Assembly (NCBI GenBank): GCA_947175455.1
Contig: CAMWMW010000092.1
Span: 1 to 6,877, forward strand
Length of the DNA: 6,877 nt
Direction: 5' to 3'
Source: an uncultured Porphyromonadaceae bacterium
Lineage (GTDB): Bacteria; Bacteroidota; Bacteroidia; Bacteroidales; Muribaculaceae
Shown here: positions 1 through 6,759 of the stretch, in pieces
How the letters are laid out: every line of letters begins with the position of its first letter
Position numbering within the stretch: the first letter of the stretch is position 1
The notes under the pieces: model-generated
The model's input: the letters and a program-made list of their open reading frames with translations, nothing else
What the model was told of the DNA's origin: nothing
Databases searched by the model: none
Position numbers and translations under genes: made by a program

Positions 1-10
1 CAAGGCGTGG

Positions 11-13
11 TGA
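11..13 (+). other. In-frame TGA near the left edge of the lyase gene
   Basis: In the frame of the lyase, positions 2-28 read K-A-W-stop-E-N-C-D-G and run directly into V-H-H-N-G-E. The residues on both sides of the TGA look like continuous protein. A single A in place of G would give Trp-Trp here. This could be a real nonsense mutation or a sequencing or assembly error close to a contig end. Recoding is much less likely, since the other genes in the window use TGA only as a normal stop (the GH97 gene ends in it). Confidence 0.6.
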
Positions 14-28
14 GAGAACTGCGACGGT

Positions 29-889
29 GTGCACCACAACGGCGAAACCAACCCGCAGCTCATCAATTTCCAGGTGGATCAGTTTCCCATCGGCATGGAG
101 CTTCTCCGCAATTTCAACAACTACGGCGAAAGCGAGGACTTCAAGAAAGCCTGTGACTGGCTTGTGGAGAAATTCTATTACGGAGCTTCCGACTTCCTTG
201 TGCGTCACAACAATACCTACGACCACTACTGGCTCAACTGGGATCTCGCCTCAATGACGGCTATCCTTTCCATCGGTATCCTTACCGAGGATCAGGACAA
301 GATCAACGAAGCGATAATCTATTTCAAGAACGGTATCGGCGCCGGCAACTATCAGAAAGCGGCAAACTTCGTCTATGACGATCCCGACACCGACATCAGA
401 ATCGCGCAGTGCAACGAGTCCGGACGTGACCAGGGCCACTGCACCATGTGTGCCGTACTTATGGGTGCATTCTGCCAGATGGCTCTCAACATCGGCGAGG
501 ACCTTTTCGCTTTCGACAACCACCGCATGATTGCCATGGCGGAATATATCGCCAAATACAATACACCCCGCAAAGGTGTCGTTACTCCGGGTGGAGAGGG
601 TGACTTCATGCACCCCGCGTCTTCGATTCCCTATACTTCCTATATCTGGTGTCCCGACAGCAACAACAAGACAGGCGAGCGTACCGAGCTCGGTTCCGGA
701 GGCAGAGGCACCAAGCGTCCGGGATGGGAGATTTATCTCAACTATGCGAAGAAAAACGGATACAAGACCGTGTATATCGACGAGATGGCGGAATATCTGC
801 GTCCTGATGCCGGAGCCGGTGAATACGACAAGAACACCGGCGGATTCGACCAGTTGGGTTGCTCAACGTTAATGTTCTATAGAAAATAA
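29..889 (+). CDS. Alginate-lyase-fold polysaccharide lyase (PF05426, PL38-like), C-terminal part
   Basis: This looks like the C-terminal two thirds of an alginate-lyase-superfamily protein, an (alpha/alpha)-barrel lyase that cleaves uronic-acid-containing polysaccharide by beta-elimination. From the GTG at 29, residues 61-72 carry an NN...HYWLNWD segment, residues 130-137 an ESGRDQGH motif with a His typical of the family, and the C-terminus reads PDAGAGEYDKNTGGFDQLG, like the family's usual glycine-rich GGYDQLG ending. The GTG at 29 is only the first possible start after an in-frame TGA at 11-13. The preceding codons (ENCDG) still read like the same protein, and no signal peptide is present, so the true start is probably left of the window. 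The stop is one base before the next start, which suggests translational coupling. PL38 versus another alginate-lyase-like family is inferred from remembered motifs. Substrate could be glucuronan, alginate or another polyuronate. The fold call is fairly secure, the start is not. Confidence 0.75.
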   Translation: MHHNGETNPQLINFQVDQFPIGMELLRNFNNYGESEDFKKACDWLVEKFYYGASDFLVRHNNTYDHYWLNWDLASMTAILSIGILTEDQDKINEAIIYFKNGIGAGNYQKAANFVYDDPDTDIRIAQCNESGRDQGHCTMCAVLMGAFCQMALNIGEDLFAFDNHRMIAMAEYIAKYNTPRKGVVTPGGEGDFMHPASSIPYTSYIWCPDSNNKTGERTELGSGGRGTKRPGWEIYLNYAKKNGYKTVYIDEMAEYLRPDAGAGEYDKNTGGFDQLGCSTLMFYRK

Positions 890-890
890 T

Positions 891-2345
891 ATGATCAGAC
901 ATTTCTTACCTATAATGGCAGCACTTCCGGCGTTCCTTTCCGGGAGTGCTGCTGTTGTCACTTATCCGGCGGGTCCGGGTGTGGAGACAACAGACGATTT
1001 CAGTGTGCGCGTGCGCCAGAACGGCGGAGAGTGGTTGCCGGTCAGTGTATATCCGGTAAAAGTGGATGAGGTCAGGGGTACCAGACATCATGTGGAGACC
1101 GCCTCCATGGCTTATTTCGATTTCAGCGGAGCGGTTGAAGTTGAGGTGATCGCCAACAGGGAGAATGTCAGAACAGCACGCGTCAGACCTCTCTCCTATG
1201 GCATAAGTCCCGCACTGGCGGGAGATACGCTCAGATTCGGACTTGACACTCCGCGCAATCTTTCGGTAGAGGTGAACGGAGATATTTTTCATAATCTTCA
1301 TCTCTTCGCCAACCCGCTCGATGTGAACCGACCGTCAGACAAGACCTTGAAGAATCTTAAAAAACAGAAAAACCTCGTATATTTCGGACCGGGTGTGCAC
1401 AGGCTTCCCGGAGACACGATGCGAATCGGATCCGGAAAGACTGTTTATGTCGACGGAGGCGCCCGCGTCTACGGGCAGTTTATCGCCGATGGTGTCAGAG
1501 ATGTGAAATTCTGCGGCAGGGGTGAGATTCACCCGGAGGGGAGAGGTGAAGGAATATACATAAAACGTTCGCGCAATATAGATGTCGACGGCGTGATCGT
1601 GACGCAGGTGCCGGTAGGGGGCAGCGACTCGGTGAGAGTGAACAATGTGAAATCCATAAGCTATTACGGATGGGGAGACGGAATGAATGTCTTCGCGAGC
1701 AACAATGTGAGTTATAACAATGTGTTCTGTCGTAACAGCGACGACTGTTCCACGGTCTATGCTACCCGCAAAGGTTTTCGCGGAGGTTGCCGGAACATTA
1801 CTATGGAAAATTCAACGCTCTGGGCGGATGTGGCGCATCCGGTCATGATAGGTCTCCACGGAAGTGCCAAAGAGATAGGTCCGGACGCTCCCGCCGATAC
1901 GATAAGCAATATAATATATCGTAATATCGATATCCTTGACCATCAGGAAAAGCAGATTGATTATCAGGGATGTTTCGCCATAAACTGCGGAGACAACAAT
2001 GTGGTGAGAGATGTGACATTCGATAATATACGGGTCGAGGATTTCCGTATGGGGCAGCTTGTCAATATCCGCATTTTTTTCAATAAAAAATATTGCGCGG
2101 CTCCGGGCAGCGGTGTGTATGACATTCTGTTCAAGGATGTGACATACACCGGAAACAACGCCGCCATGAGCGTCATCTGCGGATATGACGAAAGCCGCAG
2201 GGTGAGCGGAATCACGTTTGAGAATCTTGTGATCAACGGCAACAGGATTTCCGATGACATGCCCTCGAAACCGAAGTGGTATAAAACCGGAGACATGGCG
2301 GGATTCTATATCGGAGAACATGTTGACAACGTGATTTTCAAATAA
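891..2345 (+). CDS. Secreted right-handed beta-helix glycosidase, GH28-like
   Basis: This is a complete 484-residue exported protein. Residues 1-21 form a signal peptide with probable cleavage after GSAA. Residues about 22-115 look like a beta-sandwich domain of the kind preceding many Bacteroidetes GH28-like enzymes. From about residue 125 a parallel beta-helix follows, with FGPGVH, SGKTVYVDGGARVYG and many N-V/I-x-[FY]-x-N turns. Acidic residues D263 (in WGDGMN) and D284-D285 (in NSDDC) have the 21/22-residue spacing of the GH28 polygalacturonase triad (D180, D201, D202 in Aspergillus niger PGII). The GH28 His and the R-x-K substrate-binding motif are not evident at their usual distances, but an H316-P...IGLHG segment is present. 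It probably cleaves a glycosidic bond in an acidic polysaccharide. A pectin-specific role is not supported. The start is fixed by the signal peptide and by its position one base after the upstream stop, with AT-rich sequence before it. Exact CAZy family is uncertain. Confidence 0.85.
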   Translation: MIRHFLPIMAALPAFLSGSAAVVTYPAGPGVETTDDFSVRVRQNGGEWLPVSVYPVKVDEVRGTRHHVETASMAYFDFSGAVEVEVIANRENVRTARVRPLSYGISPALAGDTLRFGLDTPRNLSVEVNGDIFHNLHLFANPLDVNRPSDKTLKNLKKQKNLVYFGPGVHRLPGDTMRIGSGKTVYVDGGARVYGQFIADGVRDVKFCGRGEIHPEGRGEGIYIKRSRNIDVDGVIVTQVPVGGSDSVRVNNVKSISYYGWGDGMNVFASNNVSYNNVFCRNSDDCSTVYATRKGFRGGCRNITMENSTLWADVAHPVMIGLHGSAKEIGPDAPADTISNIIYRNIDILDHQEKQIDYQGCFAINCGDNNVVRDVTFDNIRVEDFRMGQLVNIRIFFNKKYCAAPGSGVYDILFKDVTYTGNNAAMSVICGYDESRRVSGITFENLVINGNRISDDMPSKPKWYKTGDMAGFYIGEHVDNVIFK

Positions 2346-2409
2346 GAAACATGATTTTAAAACAATACTTGACACAAAAGAACCGGTGTTCGAATAAAGA
2401 CTATCCCGA

Positions 2410-4686
2410 ATGAAGATTTTAAGGACTCTCTCAGTGGCTGTGGTTATGATTGCCACTGTTGCCGTTTCATCGGCGGCAATAAAGCATCCGTCGCTGCTGT
2501 TCACACCTCAGCGTGTGGAGGCGGCTAAGAAAGCGGCGGCAGCCGACAGCGTCATGCGTCATGCCTGGGAACATATCCGCAGTGTCGCCGACAAAGAGAT
2601 TGCCGGGCAACCGAACATAATGCGGCTTGAATATCCCGCTCTCGCCTATCTGATGACGGGCGACCGTAAATATGCGCTTCCCTTGCGCGAGGCGCTGCTC
2701 AAGACCTCGAAGATAAAAAGCTGGGGAGACCGCGAGATGCTTGCCCGCAAACCGGCGTGGCGCAGCGAGCTTCAGATGGCGCACCGTTCGTTTCAGCTTG
2801 CGATGGCTTACGATGCAGTCTATGACCTGCTCTCCCCGGCGGAGCGCAGAGAGATCGCCGACGGACTCTACCGCCTTTGCGTGGAGCCGCTGCTTGGTGA
2901 CTGGATCCTTGAGCCTACGCGCATACACAGTCTCAACTCCATGGGACACAACTGGTGGACATCATGTGCCGGAATGGGGGGACTTCTCGCCCTCGCCATA
3001 AGCAACGAGTCGGAGAAAGCACGCAAAGGTGCGGAGGAACTGATCGAGGTTCTGCCCGAATGGTTCGAATTCAACGGTGACGTGATACAGCGGAAACCCA
3101 AGTCTTTCGACCGTGACGGCGGCATGTACGAGAGTATCAACTATGCGAGTTTCGGTTCTACGGAGGCTCTTCTGTTTCGTCTTGCGTGGCTGAACTCGCA
3201 TCCCGGCGCGAAGCTTGAGGATATCCCCCAGATGGAGAAACTCGCTCCATTCTTCTGTCATGTGGCATATCCGCGCACAGGTCAGCTTCACAGCATCAAT
3301 TTCGGTGACAGTCATAAGAATGTGTCGGGGGAGAGTGGCATGCTTCTCGCTTATGCCATGGGAGCGAAAAATCCCGCAACACTATGGTATGCCTCTCAGA
3401 TAGAGCCGGGGCAGCACCGCGAGGGATTCCCGCGCATCTTCCCGATGGGCTTTCTCTATACACCGGATCTTTCCAGGGCTCCGGCAACACCCGATCTGCC
3501 GACATCGCATATCTGGAAGGATTTCGGGTGGGCTACAATGCGCGACTCATGGGAAAAAGACGCCACGATGCTTGCTGTGAAATCGGGCATGACGTGGAAC
3601 CATTCACACGCAGATGCAAATTCCTTCATCATTTTCCACAAGGGTGTGGATATAATCAAGGATGCCGGCAACTGCAGTTACGGAAAACCGGAATACCGCA
3701 ACTATTTCTTTCAGAGTCCGGCGCACAACGTGGTGCTGTTCAACGGAGAGGGACAGAAAACATACCAGCAGTACCACGGCACGATGCTCCCCGGCTCTGT
3801 CTCCGGACTTGTTGACGGCGGCAATATCAAATATGTGCTTGCCGACGGCACCGGTCCCATGAGCCATGCCTTTGACCGAAATTTCCGCCATTTCCTGTGG
3901 ATGGATAATGTGATATACATCATCGATGACATACATTCGCATGACCCCGGTCATTTCGAATGGCTGTGGCACCCCGGAGGGGACGCGGTTAAACGCGGCT
4001 TTGACCTAAATGTGACAAACGGAGAGTCATCGGTAGCCGTACGTCCGTTATATCCCCGGCAGCTCGCTTACAGCAATTTCGTGCATGACTATCCCGAGGA
4101 TATGTACTGGGAGGTGAAGAAGGGACCCAAGGAGGATCTTTCCGGAGATGAGGATTATTACTCCTTTCATCTGCCGGGAAATACCGACCGGGTGAAAGGT
4201 GTGACAGCCGTTATCCTTAAGGATACTCCCGGTCAGAAAGAGTTGCCTGAAATCGAGCGCAGGGAAGGGAAGGACTGGATCGGACTGCGGGTAAGATACA
4301 AGGGGAAGGTGACGGATATCTATATCAACCAGCTTGCAGACGGAAGACTGATGCATCTCAATTCATGGATAAATGCCGACGGATGGGATACAGACGCATA
4401 CATGCTTGCCGTGACATATCCCGAGGGCGGGGATGCGACCGCTCCTGCCGAGACATTCATCTGTCACGGAAGTTCGCTGCGCAGAGGCGCGGATGTATAT
4501 TTCTCCTCGCTTGCCAAGCTTAATGTGATAGCGAAGGCAGACGGCAGGAATCTTGACCTTAGTGCGTCAGGCCAGCCTCGTGTCAACTTGAGATACAAGG
4601 GTACACCTGCTTCACTCACAGTCAACGGCAAATCCGTGAAAGCAGAGCGAGACGGCAATATGATCAAAGTAAAATATCATGAATAA
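2410..4686 (+). CDS. Secreted heparinase II/III-type polysaccharide lyase
   Basis: This is a complete 758-residue exported protein with a signal peptide at residues 1-23 (cleavage near SSAA). Residues about 25-350 are alpha-helical, as expected for the (alpha/alpha) toroid of heparinase II/III-like lyases. Residues about 370-620 match the PF07940 beta-sandwich, followed by further beta-rich sequence to the end. Likely active-site residues are H180/N181 in GHNWW, Y240 and Y245 in GGMYESINYASFG, and H398 in HSHADANSF. H400, D418 (IIKDAG) and H439 (SPAHNVV) occupy the order and approximate spacing of the zinc ligands H408, D425 and H464 of Pedobacter heparinase II, so a structural metal is likely. 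It would cleave an acidic glycan next to a uronic acid by beta-elimination. The overall length fits the family. The start is supported by the signal peptide. The gene is probably co-transcribed with its neighbours. Subfamily (PL12, PL15, PL17, PL21 or other) cannot be decided, and heparin itself is not implied as substrate. Confidence 0.9.
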   Translation: MKILRTLSVAVVMIATVAVSSAAIKHPSLLFTPQRVEAAKKAAAADSVMRHAWEHIRSVADKEIAGQPNIMRLEYPALAYLMTGDRKYALPLREALLKTSKIKSWGDREMLARKPAWRSELQMAHRSFQLAMAYDAVYDLLSPAERREIADGLYRLCVEPLLGDWILEPTRIHSLNSMGHNWWTSCAGMGGLLALAISNESEKARKGAEELIEVLPEWFEFNGDVIQRKPKSFDRDGGMYESINYASFGSTEALLFRLAWLNSHPGAKLEDIPQMEKLAPFFCHVAYPRTGQLHSINFGDSHKNVSGESGMLLAYAMGAKNPATLWYASQIEPGQHREGFPRIFPMGFLYTPDLSRAPATPDLPTSHIWKDFGWATMRDSWEKDATMLAVKSGMTWNHSHADANSFIIFHKGVDIIKDAGNCSYGKPEYRNYFFQSPAHNVVLFNGEGQKTYQQYHGTMLPGSVSGLVDGGNIKYVLADGTGPMSHAFDRNFRHFLWMDNVIYIIDDIHSHDPGHFEWLWHPGGDAVKRGFDLNVTNGESSVAVRPLYPRQLAYSNFVHDYPEDMYWEVKKGPKEDLSGDEDYYSFHLPGNTDRVKGVTAVILKDTPGQKELPEIERREGKDWIGLRVRYKGKVTDIYINQLADGRLMHLNSWINADGWDTDAYMLAVTYPEGGDATAPAETFICHGSSLRRGADVYFSSLAKLNVIAKADGRNLDLSASGQPRVNLRYKGTPASLTVNGKSVKAERDGNMIKVKYHE

Positions 4687-4695
4687 TATAAACCG

Positions 4696-6588
4696 ATGAC
4701 CAGAAATATACTCTTGGCTGCGTTAGTGGCTGTTCCGGCAATAATGAACGCCGGTACGTGTTCAGTGCTGAATCTGAAATCTCCCGACGGACGTAACGAA
4801 GTGTGTTTTTCGAAACCCGGCAAAGAACTGACTTATACCGTCGGGGTTGACGGGAAGAGTGTGATTCTACCCTCCCGCGCCGGTCTTGACATTGACAATC
4901 GCGTGTGGGAGATGGCACTCGGCAAACGCGACCTTGCCCAGCCTGAATGCTGGATGGATCTTCTCGAAGTGGACAGTGTCAGCTATCACGCGGCTGTCGA
5001 TTCAGTGTGGCATCCTGTTTACGGAGAACGCTCCACGGTGCGCGACCGCTTCAATTCCGCCACGCTCCATATGTCGCGCAAAGACAAAAGCCGTTACCGC
5101 CTGGATGTGGAGGTGCGTGCATACGACGAAGGTATAGCTTTCCGCTATTTCTTCCCTGAGCATCCCGATGCCATATTTCACAAAGTCTCCGCGGATCTGA
5201 CTGACTATACGTTTCCTTCGGGCACCACGGCATGGAGCGGACAGTGGGCGCAGGCAACGTTTGATGTCGGTCCTGTCGACAGTATCACCCGCCCTGTGGA
5301 GCGCGCTCTGACTCTCGAACTCCCGTCGGGTGGTTGGGTCGCGTTGCTCGACGCCGATGTCGACGACTGGTGTCTGACCAAACTGGCGGCACGCGAGGGG
5401 AAACCGGGCACACTCTCCTCGGTGATGTATTCCCCGGTGGACATAGTCACTTATTACGCCACTCCGTGGAAAATCATCATGACTGCCGACACTCCCGGAA
5501 AGCTTCTTGAGAACAACGATATAGTGCTCAATCTCAATCCTCAGCCGAAAGAGGATTTCTCGTGGGTGAAACCGGGTAAGATAATGCGGTGCACTACCAT
5601 CTCGACCGAGGCAGGGTTGGAAAACATAGATTTCTGCGCTGCACACAACATCCCCTACATGCTTTTCGACTGGCTGTGGTATCTGCCCTGCACAAGCCAT
5701 GACGGAGATGCCACGAAAGTTGTGGACAGACTCGACATGCAACGCGTCATAGACTACGGCAAAAGCAAAGGTGTGGGCGTATGGCTTTATGTGAACCAGC
5801 ATGCGTTGATGAAGCAGATGGACGAACTCTTCCCGCTGTTGCGGGAATGGGGCGTAGCCGGAGTTAAATCGGGTTTCGTGCAATATGCCTCGCACCGCTG
5901 GAGCGTGTGGCTGCACGAGATGGTGGCAAAAGCCGCGAAAAACGGACTGCTCATGAATATACATGACGAATACAGACCTTCCGGTTTCTCACGCACATAT
6001 CCCAACCTGCTGACTCAGGAGGGAATCTGCGGCAACGAGGAATGGCCCGATGCCACACACAACACCATCCTTCCGTTCACGCGTATGCTCAACGGGGCGG
6101 CAGACTACACCATCTGCTATTACGACAAACGGTTGCGCAACACGCACGCCCATCAGCTTGCGGCGTCTCTGGTGTTCTACAGTCCGTTGCAGACAATCCT
6201 CTGGTATGACAAACCGTCATATTATCAAGGTGAGGAGGAGATGAAATGGTTTGAGGATCTCGAAACTGTGTTTGACGATACGAAAGTGCTCGAAGGTTAT
6301 CCCGGCAAGGGAATCACGATAGCCCGCAGAAAGGGTGACATATGGTGGGCGGCGGCACTGGGAAACAACGAGGGTGGAAAAGCGGAGTTCGAACTTTCGC
6401 GCTTCCTGACCCCGGGAAGAAAATATGTGGCTGAAATCTACAGTGACGCAAAAGAGGGCAGGTCAGGAAAGAACACGAGCCGCACCGGAGTGAAGGTGTC
6501 CCGCAGGAAGGTAAAACCTGAAGATACACTCGGATTCGAGATTCCGGCAAGAGGAGGTGTAGCCATAAGATTTTATCCAGCCGATTGA
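4696..6588 (+). CDS. Secreted glycoside hydrolase family 97 enzyme, inverting-type active site
   Basis: This is a complete 630-residue exported GH97 protein, a family that includes SusB alpha-glucosidase and retaining alpha-galactosidases. A signal peptide covers residues 1 to about 20. The N-terminal beta-super-sandwich spans about 22-270 (SVLNLKSPDGRNEV, YDEGIAFRYFFPE), the TIM barrel about 275-530 and a C-terminal beta domain the rest. In retaining members the nucleophile is the Asp of a K-x-D-F segment; here the segment is G386-VAGVKSGF with Gly at 393. After His423 comes D424-E425 (NIHDEYRPSGFSRTYPN), where SusB has His-Glu and retaining members have His-Gly. The active site therefore resembles the inverting, metal-dependent branch but is not identical to SusB. 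E442 and E448-E449 (TQEG, GNEEW) are conserved-looking acidic residues. It likely removes a non-reducing terminal alpha-linked sugar from oligosaccharides made by the upstream lyases. The 9-base gap to the lyase gene argues for one operon. The family call is strong, the sugar specificity is unknown. Confidence 0.92.
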   Translation: MTRNILLAALVAVPAIMNAGTCSVLNLKSPDGRNEVCFSKPGKELTYTVGVDGKSVILPSRAGLDIDNRVWEMALGKRDLAQPECWMDLLEVDSVSYHAAVDSVWHPVYGERSTVRDRFNSATLHMSRKDKSRYRLDVEVRAYDEGIAFRYFFPEHPDAIFHKVSADLTDYTFPSGTTAWSGQWAQATFDVGPVDSITRPVERALTLELPSGGWVALLDADVDDWCLTKLAAREGKPGTLSSVMYSPVDIVTYYATPWKIIMTADTPGKLLENNDIVLNLNPQPKEDFSWVKPGKIMRCTTISTEAGLENIDFCAAHNIPYMLFDWLWYLPCTSHDGDATKVVDRLDMQRVIDYGKSKGVGVWLYVNQHALMKQMDELFPLLREWGVAGVKSGFVQYASHRWSVWLHEMVAKAAKNGLLMNIHDEYRPSGFSRTYPNLLTQEGICGNEEWPDATHNTILPFTRMLNGAADYTICYYDKRLRNTHAHQLAASLVFYSPLQTILWYDKPSYYQGEEEMKWFEDLETVFDDTKVLEGYPGKGITIARRKGDIWWAAALGNNEGGKAEFELSRFLTPGRKYVAEIYSDAKEGRSGKNTSRTGVKVSRRKVKPEDTLGFEIPARGGVAIRFYPAD

Positions 6589-6595
6589 GCGTAAA

Positions 6596-6634
6596 CCATC
6601 GCCTGTGCGTATTTATTTGCGGAGACAGGGATGG
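6596..6634 (+). terminator. Hairpin after the GH97 gene, possible operon terminator
   Basis: CCATC (6596-6600) pairs with GATGG (6630-6634), and CCTGT (6602-6606) pairs with ACAGG (6625-6629), giving a 10-bp stem with one bulged G and an 18-base loop. It starts 8 bases after the GH97 stop codon. No clear T-run follows (the next bases are ATTGTAAGAAATTTAAG), so it may act as a weak or factor-assisted terminator, or as a 3'-end stabilizer of the enzyme mRNA. Confidence 0.5.
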
Positions 6635-6690
6635 ATTGTAAGAAATTTAAGTGTAAAAAGGATTGTTTGGGAGACTATAAGGTTTCTTGA

Positions 6691-6715
6691 TAAACAGTTT
6701 GGATTTAAACAGTTT
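6691..6715 (+). repeat. Two direct copies of TAAACAGTTT, 15 bp apart
   Basis: TAAACAGTTT occurs at 6691-6700 and again at 6706-6715. Each copy contains AAAC-A-GTTT, an inverted repeat with a one-base centre, which is the shape of a small dimeric operator. The copies end just at or upstream of the predicted -33 element of the downstream gene, so they could bind an activator or repressor. The regulator is not in the window. Confidence 0.45.
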
Positions 6716-6745
6716 AAGTAAGTATTGTAAAGTTGGTTAACTTTG
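6713..6745 (+). promoter_or_regulatory. Bacteroides-type promoter for the right-edge gene
   Basis: TAACTTTG at 6738-6745 is an exact match to the Bacteroidetes -7 consensus TAnnTTTG. TTTA at 6713-6716 differs by one base from the -33 consensus TTTG, with a 21-base spacer in the usual range. Transcription would start around 6750-6753, leaving a very short leader before the ATG at 6760. This supports a transcription unit separate from the enzyme operon. The element also overlaps the TTGGTTAA repeats. Confidence 0.5.
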
Positions 6746-6750
6746 GTTAA
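6733..6750 (+). repeat. Two direct copies of TTGGTTAA, 10 bp apart
   Basis: TTGGTTAA is found at 6733-6740 and 6743-6750, spaced exactly one DNA helical turn, with a GTTAAC palindrome at 6736-6741 between them. The pair straddles the predicted -7 element, so a bound protein would sit on the same DNA face and could block or modulate initiation. It may also be a chance duplication in AT-rich sequence. Confidence 0.4.
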
Positions 6751-6759
6751 GTGAATTAC

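Noticed and set aside
29..31. GTG at 29 as the genuine start of the alginate-lyase-like gene
   Set aside because: No signal peptide follows, the protein would lack its N-terminal region, and the codons just upstream read as continuous protein. It is kept only as the nominal boundary.
2369..2396. TTGACA in the gap before the lyase gene as a sigma-70 -35 box
   Set aside because: Bacteroidetes promoters use TTTG and TAnnTTTG elements rather than TTGACA/TATAAT, and no matching -7 element follows at the right distance. The gene is more likely transcribed from upstream.
1812..2504. 230-codon open frame on the minus strand across the end of the beta-helix gene and the start of the lyase gene
   Set aside because: It overlaps two well-supported genes and the gap between them, and the translation shows no recognisable domain or export signal.
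5002..5964. 320-codon open frame on the minus strand inside the GH97 gene
   Set aside because: It lies wholly opposite a strongly supported GH97 coding region, its translation is rich in His and Arg without domain-like patterns, and it has no separate start context. It is a shadow of the codon bias of the real gene.
6728..6735. TAAAGTTG as the -7 element with TTTG at 6698-6701 as -33
   Set aside because: The spacer of 26 bases is too long and the -7 match is imperfect. TAACTTTG at 6738-6745 with TTTA at 6713-6716 fits better.
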